From Pontibacter sp. G13 (GTDB lineage Bacteria > Bacteroidota > Bacteroidia > J057): DNA of 64,000 nt. Below, one piece after another: positions 43,853-53,360 of this stretch; positions within the stretch are counted from its first letter, which is position 1; every line of letters starts with the position of its first letter. The position numbers were made by a program, and so were the translations under genes. Location of the stretch: assembly GCF_031851795.1 (NCBI RefSeq), contig NZ_CP134696.1:1969001-2033000 (forward strand). The letters run 5' to 3'. The notes beneath the pieces are model-generated. The model was not told the origin of the DNA and ran no database searches. It saw nothing but the letters and a program-made list of their open reading frames with translations.

Positions 43853-45859
43853 CTACTGCCCGATCGATTCTTCAGGCTGCTCCTTTCGCTTCAACTGCTT
43901 GGCCTGAAATTGAAGCGCGCCTTTCACGGTATTGGGGGTAATGTGTGCTGACTCCCCAAATCCAGAACCGGAAATCCGACTCATCTCATCGAGCTTCCAT
44001 TGCGGCTGCTTACCAAAGTAAAAGACCGAAAGCGGCAGTCCGGGCTGTGCCTGCTTTTCCAACACCTTGTCCAATTTGTGGAAATCAAATCCCCCATCCG
44101 TCGCCATGATAATCCGATTATTGCCATTGGGGATAAAGTGATTGAGCGCAACCTGATAGGCCATCTTCAGCCCACGGTCAGGCTTGGTATCTCCTTGGGA
44201 TTTGAGTTCGGACAACACCTCCTTGATTTGCTCCTGTTCCAAAGCAGGAATTCCGTCCAAAACGGTCTGGGCATCTCCTGAATAGGTCACGACGGAAATC
44301 TTGTCCGTCGGGGGCAAGTATTTCAGCAGGTCAATAAACGCATCGCGAAGCAACGGCAATTTGCTGGGATGACGCATGGACGCGGATACATCAAGAAGCA
44401 GGACGAGGTTGTTTGGAGCGAATGAAGTCAGATCGTACAAGCTATCAATCAATGCGGAATCGGCGGCGGTATGAGCATCGACAAAAATGCGGGCAGAATC
44501 CTCAGCCGTAATCAATCCCACCTGAGTCACCCAATCTCCTTTTTTGAGCATGTGTGCTGGAAAACCCGTGGGGTACAACAGCCACGCACCGCCTGTTTCT
44601 TGGCCATTGGTTTTCTGCTTGAAGCCACTTACCATCAAATCAGGTCTCCCATCCTCATTCCAATCTCCAAGCGGACTGAGCGAATATCCCCATTGGTACT
44701 TGTAGTCCAATTCTCCGAGGAAATTCTTGGAAGTATGGCTAATGCGGTGGTGCCCTTTGACGGTCCCGTCTCGATCCAGGTAGCAAATATGAATAGCTCC
44801 AAAATCCTTGCCTCCATTGTCGCTGAGAAAACTGCCTATGGCGAGATCAGGAATATCGTCATCATTGAGATCACCGAGGCATGCGAGCGCATTTCCGAGA
44901 CGATCATCATTTTCGATGAAGCCAGCGAAGCCAGATTGCCGCTGCGCAATTTGGGTGACGGATTTTGGAGTTCCATCGGAATTCAAGAAAAAGATGTAGA
45001 CCGTCCCACGATTCAATCCAGAAACATCATCTCCCATCGCGCCAATGGCAACATCTCCTATTCCATCTTGATTAAGGTCGCCGAGCAATTCTACTGCGCA
45101 TCCAAACTGATCGCCTTTTTTCAAGGTCGGCATGAGCTCGAAAGCATCCCTTATATAAGGCGTGGTTTTTTTCACTGAGCCATCACGATTCATCCAAAGC
45201 AACAAAACCATCCCTGCTGATTTGGTCTGTATGCCGGGAGCACCAACCAATATTTCTGGAACACCATCTCCATCGAGGTCTTCCAACTGGGCGATATCAC
45301 TTCCGAATAACTGATCCCGAGGGAGGGATTTCATCAATATTGGGGTTCTGCCACTTAACTTGGTCGCTTGCTTGGCAGAACCATCGGCATTCATCAATAC
45401 GAGCCAAACAGCACCGTAAGAAAGCGGCCCTAGTTTGGCTTTAGCCTCCCCGACCCAGAGATCCGGGATACCATCCCCATTCCAATCGCCAGCGGATTCG
45501 AGTCTCGCCCCAAATTGACCACCAGGCGTCAGTTGCCCGGACCATGCTGGATGAGATTCGTCCAATCGTACCACCTGCTTGACGGTAGAGTCGGATTCCA
45601 TCATGAGTACCAGCAGGCCTCCCGCAGTTCCCCCTGGAGTTCCCAAGACCAGATCTTCCTGACCATCACCGTTCAAGTCGCCAATGTTGAGGACTCCTTT
45701 GCCAGACTGTTGTTCCAGCATGAGCGAGTCCACCAATCCGGGCGTCAAGTTGTCCAGCATGTCATGGTCATAGAAATACCGCCCATCTGGCTGCATTTGA
45801 GCGAAAAGGGCTACAGGAACCAAATAGGCAATCAGCAGGCTGAGGAGACGGGCATTCAT
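43853..45859 (-). CDS. Secreted FG-GAP repeat and VWA-domain protein
   Basis: The product has 668 residues from the ATG at 45859, with a signal peptide ending ALFAQ; a longer start at 45925 would bury the signal. Six or seven FG-GAP/integrin-like repeats follow, each with a calcium-binding D-x-D/N-x-D-G loop: GDLNGDGQEDLVLG, GDWNGDGIPDLWVG, EDLDGDGVPEILVG, GDLNQDGIGDVAIG, GDLNDDDIPDLAIG, GDWNEDGRPDLMVS. A von Willebrand A domain is at the C-terminal third, with MIDAS DVSASM and ATDGGFD. This suggests a seven-bladed propeller with an adhesion domain at the cell surface. No T9SS sorting domain is visible. The amylase gene lies upstream on the same strand, separated by a terminator. Confidence 0.82.
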   Translation of the reverse strand: MNARLLSLLIAYLVPVALFAQMQPDGRYFYDHDMLDNLTPGLVDSLMLEQQSGKGVLNIGDLNGDGQEDLVLGTPGGTAGGLLVLMMESDSTVKQVVRLDESHPAWSGQLTPGGQFGARLESAGDWNGDGIPDLWVGEAKAKLGPLSYGAVWLVLMNADGSAKQATKLSGRTPILMKSLPRDQLFGSDIAQLEDLDGDGVPEILVGAPGIQTKSAGMVLLLWMNRDGSVKKTTPYIRDAFELMPTLKKGDQFGCAVELLGDLNQDGIGDVAIGAMGDDVSGLNRGTVYIFFLNSDGTPKSVTQIAQRQSGFAGFIENDDRLGNALACLGDLNDDDIPDLAIGSFLSDNGGKDFGAIHICYLDRDGTVKGHHRISHTSKNFLGELDYKYQWGYSLSPLGDWNEDGRPDLMVSGFKQKTNGQETGGAWLLYPTGFPAHMLKKGDWVTQVGLITAEDSARIFVDAHTAADSALIDSLYDLTSFAPNNLVLLLDVSASMRHPSKLPLLRDAFIDLLKYLPPTDKISVVTYSGDAQTVLDGIPALEQEQIKEVLSELKSQGDTKPDRGLKMAYQVALNHFIPNGNNRIIMATDGGFDFHKLDKVLEKQAQPGLPLSVFYFGKQPQWKLDEMSRISGSGFGESAHITPNTVKGALQFQAKQLKRKEQPEESIGQ

Positions 45860-45956
45860 AAGCGGAAATTTCTGGTATTGGGACAAAAGTAGTCCATTGA
45901 CTGCTAGGGACCAATCACATTTCAAAGGACTCCTAGCCCCTTTCCCAAATAAAACA

Positions 45957-45981
45957 CGGCCACCACGTTTCGTGATGGCCG
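45957..45981 (-). terminator. Terminator of the alpha-amylase gene
   Basis: CGGCCACCACG at 45957-45967 pairs with 45971-45981. The single mismatch on the plus strand becomes a G-U pair in the minus-strand transcript, and a T-rich run follows in that direction, so it works for leftward transcription. Confidence 0.8.
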
Positions 45982-46038
45982 TTCAGACAAGCGTTCATCA
46001 AATATCTAATCGAGGGCAATCCCCCGGGCTGAAGTCAA

Positions 46039-48855
46039 TCAGCGCTTCACGACCTTACCCGTGAACCGCTGTTGGCCGTCATGCATCTGATAGAGATAAA
46101 CACCGGCAGGCAGATTGGCTGTAGAGATTTTGAATGTGTGGGAGCCTTCGACGAGTTCCCCTTGGTGGATGATCGCTACTTGTTGTCCCATGAGATTGTA
46201 CAAGGCCCATTGGGCATCTGTATCGCGATACGTGGTGATTTCGAAGGTCAAGGTCTCCGAGAATGGGTTGGGGAATGCCTGAATCTCAGGAGCACTGAAT
46301 GTCTCGATCACCTGCGCTTTTCGATTGCTAGTCAGGTTGAATGCATAGAACTCTGCGGATTCGATATCCCCATCGGAATCCCCGGCTGGAATTTGATTGT
46401 CAAGAGACCCGGCATTATTGGTCCCGTATCGCCCTACTGCAACGTAAACCGTAGTCGCTCCTGGGAACGCAGCGCCCACATCCAAGGTACCTTCCAAGAC
46501 ATTTCCTGCGTTGACTCCAGAACCTGTGGGCGCACCAGTCCATCCTGCCCAGTTGTTGGACTGCTCATTGTTGAGGCGGATGGAGGTAGATGCAACAGAT
46601 CCAGTTTTGGCCCAAGGCGCAGCAGTCAAACTTCCCGGATTGTCGGAAACGAAGATGAATACATCACCGCCTTCACTGTTGGCTGATTGAGTGGCCATAT
46701 ACAGATCTGTCCCATTGTATCCCAAGTAAAGGTTGGCACCTCCAGCAGTTGCCACGGAGGCCGCGGTTGCATCGAGATTCCCATCCATGGTGTAGGTGAC
46801 GGGGGTAACTGGCTCGGAATTGTACCAAACGCCACCATCATACCAGCCCTCTCCGCAGCGATAGAGATCATTGGTTTGGGAGCCTCCATTATTGCTGAAG
46901 ATCAAATCGGCACAGGTGGAATTCGGGATATCGAAATAGTACCACCCATTTCCCTCGGCTGTCATAGCATCGCCAGGCCAAGCTGCACTGGCATCTCCAT
47001 TTGGCACGGTTCCCCAATAGTAGATATATGGATTCGGGTTGCTGGAATTGCGATAGTGGATGCGAAGGTCTCCAGAAGTCCCTGTACTCAATGTATAAGT
47101 ATAGGCCTCTACACTGGAAGCATTTCCTGAACCGTCTTCTGCGAATACCTGCAAAGTGGCGGTAGCAGAAAAGACCAACTGTGCAGAAGAGGTCGCCGAA
47201 GCAGAGGAGGTCGTGGGCGTGGAACCATCCGTCGTGTAGTAAATAGTCGGACTGCTATCCTGATTGTCCGTGGCGGAAATGTCCACTGTGATGCTTCCCG
47301 TGAAGGTGCTGGAACCCGGAGTGACGGAAACTACCGGGGCGGTATTGTCTCCCGTCGGAGCAGGAACCCATCCATTGTCGTACCAGCCATCTCCGCATAG
47401 GTTCAGATCGGCTGTTTGGGAAGCCCCATTGTTAGAGAAGATCAAATTGGCGCAGTCTGCATCGGAAATGTAGAAATCGTACCATCCATCGCCATCATTA
47501 TCGACCATGGGTTCGCCCGGCCAAGTGGTAGTTGGTCCAGTTGGTGTTGTCTGCCAGAAGTAAACAGTAGGATTGGCCCAAGTGGTTTTGAGGTGCACAT
47601 TCATGCCATCGCCTGGCTGAACGACCACTGTTCCTTTGGTCCACACCGCATAATCTGTCCCAGAAGCGGCGAGCGTCCAGTCATTTCCAGTCGGGGACCA
47701 AGATCCGGGGCCAATCTTCATGGCGACCTTGTTGTCGATAGTAGCCGCGTAAACGTCCCAGTTGGAAGCTTCGATATTCACTGAACTCGTAGCGGTCAAG
47801 CCTTGATTCTTGCGGATCTGGATCAATTCCTTGATCGGATCATGCAACCCCCAGTCGTAGAAATGATCCCAGAATACCATCGGGATCCCAGGGTGTGTGA
47901 GGATATAGGCATAGCCCAACATCACCTTGTCGCCGGGAAATGGCCAGTAGCCTTGCGTGGAACCAGTGTCGTGGTTGTCGAGGAAAGTTACAGACTTGGT
48001 CGGAGACCATGCGATCAATCCGGGGACGTTGCCATTGTCGTTGAGGATGGAGAAGTTGTTTTGAACGGCGGACTGGAGGGTTCCCTTTAGAGAAAAGTCA
48101 AAGGCCGTAGAGCTTTGGTTGGTGGCGTCAATCCAGTTCTGGATGACTTGGCGATCGGGATTCCAGTTTTCCCCAACAGAAATGTACGGGGAAGTTGCGT
48201 TGTTATACTCTTCGAGATACTGAGCGCCAAATCCATGCACGAAGTCGTAGCGCCATCCATCGTAGCCAATGGTGTTTTTCAACCAATTCATCCAAGCCTT
48301 GAGGTCCGCACGAACTGTGGCATTGGTGTGGTCGATGTCGCGGGCTGCACAGTACTGAGTTCCGGTATCCCAGTTTCCACACGGGTTACCATTGACTCCC
48401 CCGCCACAGTCACCTTGACCGGGGGCATCTCCCCATTCATCATTGGCAACCACCGCCCAGCATCCCCAAGTAGGATTCTGGAAATCGGCCCAGTTGGTCG
48501 AACCTACCCGGTGGTTGATGACGATATCGGCCAAGACCTTGATCCCTTGTCCGTGGAGCGCATTGATGGCTCCTTGGAGTTCGGCCTGGGTACCGTATTC
48601 GCTATCGAGGTTGTACAATTCGCGTGGGAGATATCCTTGTGGAGCAGCGGCATCCGAAGAAGGCGGAAACCACACCACATCGATTCCCGAGGCGGAGAGG
48701 TCGGTGGCTTTGGAATTGATTACATTCCACCAGCCAGCGGTGTTGGAGTGAGATTCCCAGTTGAATCCCTGGATCATCACGTCGGAATTCTGGGCGAAGA
48801 GGCAACTGCTCACGCAAGCGAGGAGCGTCACCAGAAGGAGTTTAGGTAGCGTCAT
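46039..48855 (-). CDS. Secreted plant-type alpha-amylase with starch-binding modules and T9SS sorting domain
   Basis: The product has 938 residues from the ATG at 48855 (a longer frame to 48921 would precede the signal peptide, which ends CLFAQ). The GH13 domain has VWFPPSSDAAAPQGYLPREL, VLADIVINHR, nucleophile region GWRYDFVHGF, acid/base region SVGENW and TFLDNHDTGS, in the style of plant and GH13_6 amylases. Then come a first starch-binding-like module (VYFWQTTPTGPTTTWPGE), a chitobiase-like C-terminal domain (TIYYTTDGSTPTT), a second module (YIYYWGTVPNGDASAAWPG), a beta domain of uncertain type, and a type A sorting domain (AFPNPFSETLTFEI, then LPAGVYLYQM) ending in KVVKR. It degrades starch outside the cell. 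Confidence 0.92.
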   Translation of the reverse strand: MTLPKLLLVTLLACVSSCLFAQNSDVMIQGFNWESHSNTAGWWNVINSKATDLSASGIDVVWFPPSSDAAAPQGYLPRELYNLDSEYGTQAELQGAINALHGQGIKVLADIVINHRVGSTNWADFQNPTWGCWAVVANDEWGDAPGQGDCGGGVNGNPCGNWDTGTQYCAARDIDHTNATVRADLKAWMNWLKNTIGYDGWRYDFVHGFGAQYLEEYNNATSPYISVGENWNPDRQVIQNWIDATNQSSTAFDFSLKGTLQSAVQNNFSILNDNGNVPGLIAWSPTKSVTFLDNHDTGSTQGYWPFPGDKVMLGYAYILTHPGIPMVFWDHFYDWGLHDPIKELIQIRKNQGLTATSSVNIEASNWDVYAATIDNKVAMKIGPGSWSPTGNDWTLAASGTDYAVWTKGTVVVQPGDGMNVHLKTTWANPTVYFWQTTPTGPTTTWPGEPMVDNDGDGWYDFYISDADCANLIFSNNGASQTADLNLCGDGWYDNGWVPAPTGDNTAPVVSVTPGSSTFTGSITVDISATDNQDSSPTIYYTTDGSTPTTSSASATSSAQLVFSATATLQVFAEDGSGNASSVEAYTYTLSTGTSGDLRIHYRNSSNPNPYIYYWGTVPNGDASAAWPGDAMTAEGNGWYYFDIPNSTCADLIFSNNGGSQTNDLYRCGEGWYDGGVWYNSEPVTPVTYTMDGNLDATAASVATAGGANLYLGYNGTDLYMATQSANSEGGDVFIFVSDNPGSLTAAPWAKTGSVASTSIRLNNEQSNNWAGWTGAPTGSGVNAGNVLEGTLDVGAAFPGATTVYVAVGRYGTNNAGSLDNQIPAGDSDGDIESAEFYAFNLTSNRKAQVIETFSAPEIQAFPNPFSETLTFEITTYRDTDAQWALYNLMGQQVAIIHQGELVEGSHTFKISTANLPAGVYLYQMHDGQQRFTGKVVKR

Positions 48856-49347
48856 CGAGAAATAAAATGACCTGTACGTACCTATTTCAGAAGGCTTAGC
48901 CCCCCAAGATTTGGGAACCAACTGCGATAGGCAGGACAGAAAACGAGTATTGAAAATAGTAGTTGATGAACGCTCGATGTCTCATGATGCGAGCTCATGG
49001 CAGGTAGATCAAGTTTAGCCCAAAACGCCTCCCTTGTTCGCTTCAATGGATCAGACGGAACGTTTTTGACACAGGGTCAATGGGTCGAGACATGAAGTGA
49101 ACCCCGACGGTATTCTCGATAATCGCATGGAAAGTGAAGTTTTGAACCCCATACTGCGTAAGATTTACCCGACCGAAAAATTTCGCGACAGATACACGCA
49201 AATTCCAACAACTGGTAAATCAATGCTGAATAGGAATATGAATACTGGCAAAAAAAGCATGGAATTTCCACCTGGGAAATTTTCGTCTATCCTCCAAACC
49301 CAATAGTTCCACCCTCCGTAATAGTGTGGAAATTAATTTAAGCCATC
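48856..49347. other. Divergent intergenic region, no gene seen
   Basis: This stretch separates the amylase start from the plus-strand gene at 49348. It should hold promoters for both, but I found no convincing TTTG / TAnnTTTG pair. Short frames in it have no protein-like features. Confidence 0.5.
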
Positions 49348-49698
49348 ATGACAACCACTCTTTTTCGCCCTGTCAACGCTGTGGAGCTGAGACTCATTCA
49401 GGACTCCAACTGGAAAGCCTTCCCCCCGCGGCTCCCTGAGCAACCCATTTTCTATCCGGTGATGAATATCGAGTACGCCCGCCAAATCACCGTGGAATGG
49501 AACGTTCCTGCATACGGAAATGGCCATGTCGTCGCATTTGATGTGGACAGTTCCTATTTGGAGCGATTCGAAGTACAACAAGTGGGAGGACCTATCCATG
49601 TGGAGCTTTGGGTACCCGCAGAAGATTTGGACGAATTCAATGCCCACATACAAGGGGAGATCCGGTTGGTAGAGTCCTATCCGGAAACATCGATCTAG
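49348..49698 (+). CDS. Small conserved protein of the 'ADP-ribosylation/crystallin J1' annotation group
   Basis: The product has 116 residues, no signal, cytosolic. The conserved pattern TLFRPVNAVELRLI...WKAFPPRLPEQPIFYPV and GPIHVELWVPAEDLDEFN matches a family often labelled ADP-ribosylation/crystallin J1 in Bacteroidota genomes. That label is historical and no activity has been shown that I know of. It is monocistronic with a strong hairpin downstream. Confidence 0.65.
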   Translation: MTTTLFRPVNAVELRLIQDSNWKAFPPRLPEQPIFYPVMNIEYARQITVEWNVPAYGNGHVVAFDVDSSYLERFEVQQVGGPIHVELWVPAEDLDEFNAHIQGEIRLVESYPETSI

Positions 49699-49733
49699 AC
49701 TTCGATGGATGAAAGATCGTCCCTAAATCGAAT

Positions 49734-49771
49734 CAGGCGAATGCTCCCGACCCGATGGGAGCATTCGCCTG
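49734..49771. terminator. 15-bp perfect hairpin, probable bidirectional terminator
   Basis: CAGGCGAATGCTCCC at 49734-49748 pairs perfectly with 49757-49771. It lies between two convergent genes and may serve both. Neither side has a long T-run. Confidence 0.65.
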
Positions 49772-49796
49772 AAATATGTGATGTGAACGGGTATGC

Positions 49797-50003
49797 TTAT
49801 CCGCGCTTGCCGCCAACCCACCATGCAATGGCGCCGATCAATGGCAAAAACCAGATGACTAGACACCAAATGATCTTTTCCTCAATGACCTTTTCACTGA
49901 AAAGCGCCTGAAAAAAAGCGATGATCGGAATGACCATCAAGAAGATGGTAAACAAGAAGATCAGGAAAAAACCTGCGATACCTAGTCCCAATATGGCTTC
50001 CAT
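49797..50003 (-). CDS. Small membrane protein with PLDc_N-like domain
   Basis: The product has 68 residues from the ATG at 50003; the longer frame to 50087 adds a non-hydrophobic segment and is less likely. Two transmembrane helices, the second within EEKIIWCLVIWFLPLIGAIAWWVGGKRG, fit the phospholipase D N-terminal-type (PLDc_N) membrane domain found alone in many small proteins. Function unknown. Confidence 0.7.
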   Translation of the reverse strand: MEAILGLGIAGFFLIFLFTIFLMVIPIIAFFQALFSEKVIEEKIIWCLVIWFLPLIGAIAWWVGGKRG

Positions 50004-50196
50004 GAAAGTTATTTGGTAAATGTTATGTACGCTAATAATAGAACCTCCGGCGCGAGGTTGGAATTTCGGGACAGCATTTTCCGACAACTCAAAATGTCCG
50101 AATACGGCCTACTCCCCAATCCCAAAATTCCCGCAACGCACAATCGCGCCACGGGAATCCCCTAGGTAGAAAATATGCAATTCACAGGCTGAATGA

Positions 50197-51171
50197 TCAG
50201 CCCATTTCGATGACGATTTTGCCTCGGGCGTGCCCCGTTTCCAAATACTCCAGTCCCTCCTGAATGTCTACCAACGCATAGGTCCGATCGATGACAGGCA
50301 CAATCTGTCCGGATTCAGCCAGGTCCTTGAGCGATTGTAGATCGGTGACATTGGCCTTGGCATTGCAGATCTCCATCGTTTTTCCGCTTCCCATAAACAC
50401 AAATGGCCCCAACAGCATGCCCTGAAAAAGCTGTGCATTCGTTCCGCCGACCAACACATAGCGTCCCCCCGGATTCAAAGAACGCTTGTACGCCCCGATC
50501 GGATGATAGCCATTCACCGCGACGATTAGGTCGTAGCTTTTGTCAAGTTCCGTGAAGTTTTCCTTGCGATAATCGATCACATGGTCCGCCCCCAATTCGA
50601 TGGCTTGTGCATGATTTCGTTCGCTACAGACCGCGGTCACTTCAGCTCCGATTGATTTGGCGATTTGGATCAAAAAGGTCCCCACCCCTCCTGCAGCACC
50701 GTTGATCAGCACGCTTTGTCCGGGAGCCAATTGCCCGTGGTTGCGCAAGGTCTGAATCGCCGTGATTCCCGCCAGGGGCATGGCTGCCGCCTCCCCAAAG
50801 GTGAGATTAGCTGGCTTGAGCAATACCGAATCCGCAGGAGTGGTGATGTATTCTGCATAGCTGCCCCCGTGATTGAATTCAATTTCACCAAACACCTCAT
50901 CTCCTACTTCGAATCCCTCGACTCCTGAACCGATCGCCTCGATCACTCCAGCTACATCGCGCCCCAAAACTTGAGGGCGAGGCTTGGAAAGCCCTCCCAT
51001 GAATAGGCGAAAAAAATAGGGATCACCTCGCATCTGGTGCCAATCTGCGGCATTGAGGGAGGCTGCCTTGACCCGGATCAGGATTTCACCCGCTTTGGGG
51101 CTGGGCCGATCCACTTCTTCCAAGGCGAGCAATTCAGGCCCTCCATATTTGCGTTGCATGAGAACTTTCAT
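50197..51171 (-). CDS. Zinc-free NAD(P)-dependent MDR oxidoreductase
   Basis: The product has 324 residues. The GroES-like half contains ASLNAADWHQMRGDPYFFRL and LGRDVAGVIEAIGSGVEGF; the Rossmann half has VLINGAAGGVGTFLIQIAKSIGAEV and GADHVIDYRKENFTELD. Catalytic zinc cysteines are missing. The NAADWH signature places it with the RTN4IP1-like/quinone oxidoreductase subgroup, different from the subgroup of the enzyme at 9658. Substrate not determinable. Confidence 0.87.
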   Translation of the reverse strand: MKVLMQRKYGGPELLALEEVDRPSPKAGEILIRVKAASLNAADWHQMRGDPYFFRLFMGGLSKPRPQVLGRDVAGVIEAIGSGVEGFEVGDEVFGEIEFNHGGSYAEYITTPADSVLLKPANLTFGEAAAMPLAGITAIQTLRNHGQLAPGQSVLINGAAGGVGTFLIQIAKSIGAEVTAVCSERNHAQAIELGADHVIDYRKENFTELDKSYDLIVAVNGYHPIGAYKRSLNPGGRYVLVGGTNAQLFQGMLLGPFVFMGSGKTMEICNAKANVTDLQSLKDLAESGQIVPVIDRTYALVDIQEGLEYLETGHARGKIVIEMG

Positions 51172-51372
51172 CTAAGAGAGTATGAGTGGTTTGAATACAG
51201 CTTTTGCAGTTTGTTTGCCAGAATGATGGCGAAAGCCGTCGCATGGTGGCAGGCTTTCCCTGACTCGTGGAATTCCCTCGACCAATGCCGAACAACCGTA
51301 TGCAAAATCCATGATCGCGAGCCATAGAGTCGATTTCATTCGACAAAAGGTCCCATTTGTTCGGCAAAAAAG

Positions 51373-51405
51373 AAAGCGCAGAAGTCTCTTGAACTTCTGC
51401 GCTTT
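51373..51405 (-). terminator. Terminator of the cupin gene
   Basis: AAAGCGCAGAAGT at 51373-51385 pairs over 13 bp with 51393-51405. On the minus strand it is followed by TTTCTTTTTTG. It lies 39 bp past the cupin stop. Confidence 0.88.
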
Positions 51406-51444
51406 GGGGGCGACCGAACCGCCAAAAACCCATCATCTACCTCA

Positions 51445-51909
51445 TCACTCCGGAGGCAGGAAACGCACCCCAAACTTGCCGCAAATATCCATCACCTTGT
51501 TGAAATCAGGCCTCCCTGCCGGTAGCTGACTCAATAGTTCAAACATATCCTCTATTCCCGCCGGAAAAACCATTAGGCTTGTCCGCGCGGGTTGATCTCC
51601 CACCACCTGAAAGCCATGCGGTACCCTTCTCGGTGCAAAAACCGTATCTCCGGGCCCCAGCATAAACAATTGGTCGCCGATCGAGCACGAAAGCTCGCCC
51701 TCAAGAATCTGGAAAACCTCGTCTTCGAAGTCGTGCACATGCATTGGAATGGCAGTTCCCGGCTCCATAAATTGTTCGATCAAGGTGAATCGGCCTTGGG
51801 TGTCGGCACCTGTCAGCTTGATGGTCTGATGATCTCCGAGGACTGTCCATTGATGTCCTTGGCCCTCACCGATGATTTTGAAGGGTTGGGATCGAGCTGC
51901 TTGACTCAT
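51445..51909 (-). CDS. Single-domain cupin protein
   Basis: The product has 154 residues, cytosolic. The first cupin motif includes PMHVHDFEDEVFQILEGELS (metal ligands expected at the two His and the Glu) and the second includes GPGDTVFAPRRVPHGFQVVG. Such proteins bind a metal and are dioxygenases, isomerases or ligand sensors; nothing in the context narrows this. It is monocistronic with its own terminator and lies about 125 bp from the divergent TspO gene. Confidence 0.82.
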   Translation of the reverse strand: MSQAARSQPFKIIGEGQGHQWTVLGDHQTIKLTGADTQGRFTLIEQFMEPGTAIPMHVHDFEDEVFQILEGELSCSIGDQLFMLGPGDTVFAPRRVPHGFQVVGDQPARTSLMVFPAGIEDMFELLSQLPAGRPDFNKVMDICGKFGVRFLPPE

Positions 51910-52034
51910 GCGGATTTCTCGTTTGGATGGAATGATTAGGAATTCAGCAGCAATTCAGGCATGTTGTCGCTTAACGAATAGCCATGATTGTCACAGGCAA
52001 CCGCTGCCGAAGTTCCATTGTTTAGCCATTTCCC

Positions 52035-52493
52035 ATGCTCGTCAGATTTCTCTTATTCTTGGTACTCAACTTTGCCGCATTGGGCATCGGAGGATTTTTC
52101 ACCGGACAGGGAGTCCCTTCTGATTGGTACCAATCCCTCGACAAAGCGCCTTGGACACCCCCAGGCTGGGTGTTTGGAGCAGCCTGGACCACAGTCATGC
52201 TCACCTTCTCCGCCTACATGGCAGTAGCGTGGGATCGCTTCGAATCGCGCAACCTCATCTTGGGTTTGTACCTCCTCCAGTGGGTCCTCAATGTGGCTTG
52301 GAACCCCGTGTTTTTCCAGATGCACTGGGTGGGAATTGGATTGGTCGTGATCACGGCATTGGCACTGCTGGTCTGGTACCTCCTGCTTGCACATGCGGAG
52401 GAGATGGGACTTCACCGATTCTGGGTGCTGCCCTATGTGATGTGGCTCACGATTGCCACGTCATTGAACGCCTATATCTGGATGAATAATTGA
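52035..52493 (+). CDS. tspO: TspO/MBR family membrane protein
   Basis: The product has 152 residues and five transmembrane helices. W/P-rich signature segments are present: WYQSLDKAPWTPPGWVFGAAWTT, LQWVLNVAWNPVFF and YVMWLTIATSLNAYIW. TspO proteins bind tetrapyrroles and cholesterol-like ligands and modulate stress responses. It converges on the next gene with 7 bp between the stop codons. Confidence 0.93.
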   Translation: MLVRFLLFLVLNFAALGIGGFFTGQGVPSDWYQSLDKAPWTPPGWVFGAAWTTVMLTFSAYMAVAWDRFESRNLILGLYLLQWVLNVAWNPVFFQMHWVGIGLVVITALALLVWYLLLAHAEEMGLHRFWVLPYVMWLTIATSLNAYIWMNN

Positions 52494-52500
52494 CCGAAGC

Positions 52501-52947
52501 TCAAGATCCCTCCGAGATGGGTTCGGGATAGTCCTCCGGTCGGTACGTCTTGATGACGTCTATCAGCATGCGTAGGATTCCCGCATAGCCGATTCCGAAC
52601 ATCAGGAGCCCAAATCCCAATTCCTTGATCTTGGGATCTGCTGAGATATAGTATGAATGGATCCCCACTACAATGAAGGTGATCGTACTCGCCAATCCCA
52701 AAATCAACATGAATTTCACCCGCCCCTTGCTGCCGTAGAGCCATATCCCAAACTTGTTCTTGCGAGCCGTATCGATAAACGACAAGAAATTCATGGCAAG
52801 TCCAAGGTTCAACAGGGACATATTCACATCGGCAATGGGATCCGTGCCTTCCATAAAAAAGGGGCGATATCCATAGTACAATCCCAGCAACAAAAATGGA
52901 TAGGCCAGAAAACTGAGATAATGGAATATCTGTATGGTCTTGTGCAT
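52501..52947 (-). CDS. Hypothetical four-helix membrane protein
   Basis: The product has 148 residues with about four transmembrane helices: residues ~8-27, ~45-60 (weaker), ~75-97 and ~110-133. It begins MHKTIQIFHYLSFLAYPFLL and ends in an acidic tail (YRPEDYPEPISEGS). I do not recognise a family. It converges with tspO. Confidence 0.7.
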   Translation of the reverse strand: MHKTIQIFHYLSFLAYPFLLLGLYYGYRPFFMEGTDPIADVNMSLLNLGLAMNFLSFIDTARKNKFGIWLYGSKGRVKFMLILGLASTITFIVVGIHSYYISADPKIKELGFGLLMFGIGYAGILRMLIDVIKTYRPEDYPEPISEGS

Positions 52948-53028
52948 GATTCAGCAGGTCGGAATATGAATGACTGGAAAGATAACCTTTTTCACGGAGC
53001 CTTGCTGGGGTTTGAGAGAGATGATTTG

Positions 53029-53246
53029 GATTTGGGCGTGCCCCGGCGCATTTGAAAAGCGAGTCCCTGCTTGGCCCTCGTGTCGCCGGGTCAGCGTCTT
53101 CCGGGCTCCGCTTTCGCTTCGGTCGGAGGAGGAATCTGTCTCTGGACATTTGACCAACCGATCTATCTCTACGCTTCTGAATCACCATCGAAATTCCTCC
53201 GACTACCCCTACAGACACTTCACGCCGCCGCAGGCCATCCGCACAG
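53029..53246 (+). repeat. G+C-rich dispersed intergenic repeat, copy 6
   Basis: It begins TTTGGGCGTGCCCCGGCG, contains TCGCCGGGTCAGCGTCTTCC and CGCTTCGGTC, and ends TTCACGCCGCCGCAGGCCAT then CCGCACAG. It occupies the gap in front of the HipA-like gene. Confidence 0.82.
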
Positions 53247-53360
53247 TTCATTTGCAGCTTTTGCGTGCGGAAATACCAGAATTTCGCACCAGTGAATCCC
53301 ACCCGAAAAATTCGCGTAGGCTTTGCCAAACAAATTCGGAAGGCTAACTTCCGCCTGCTT

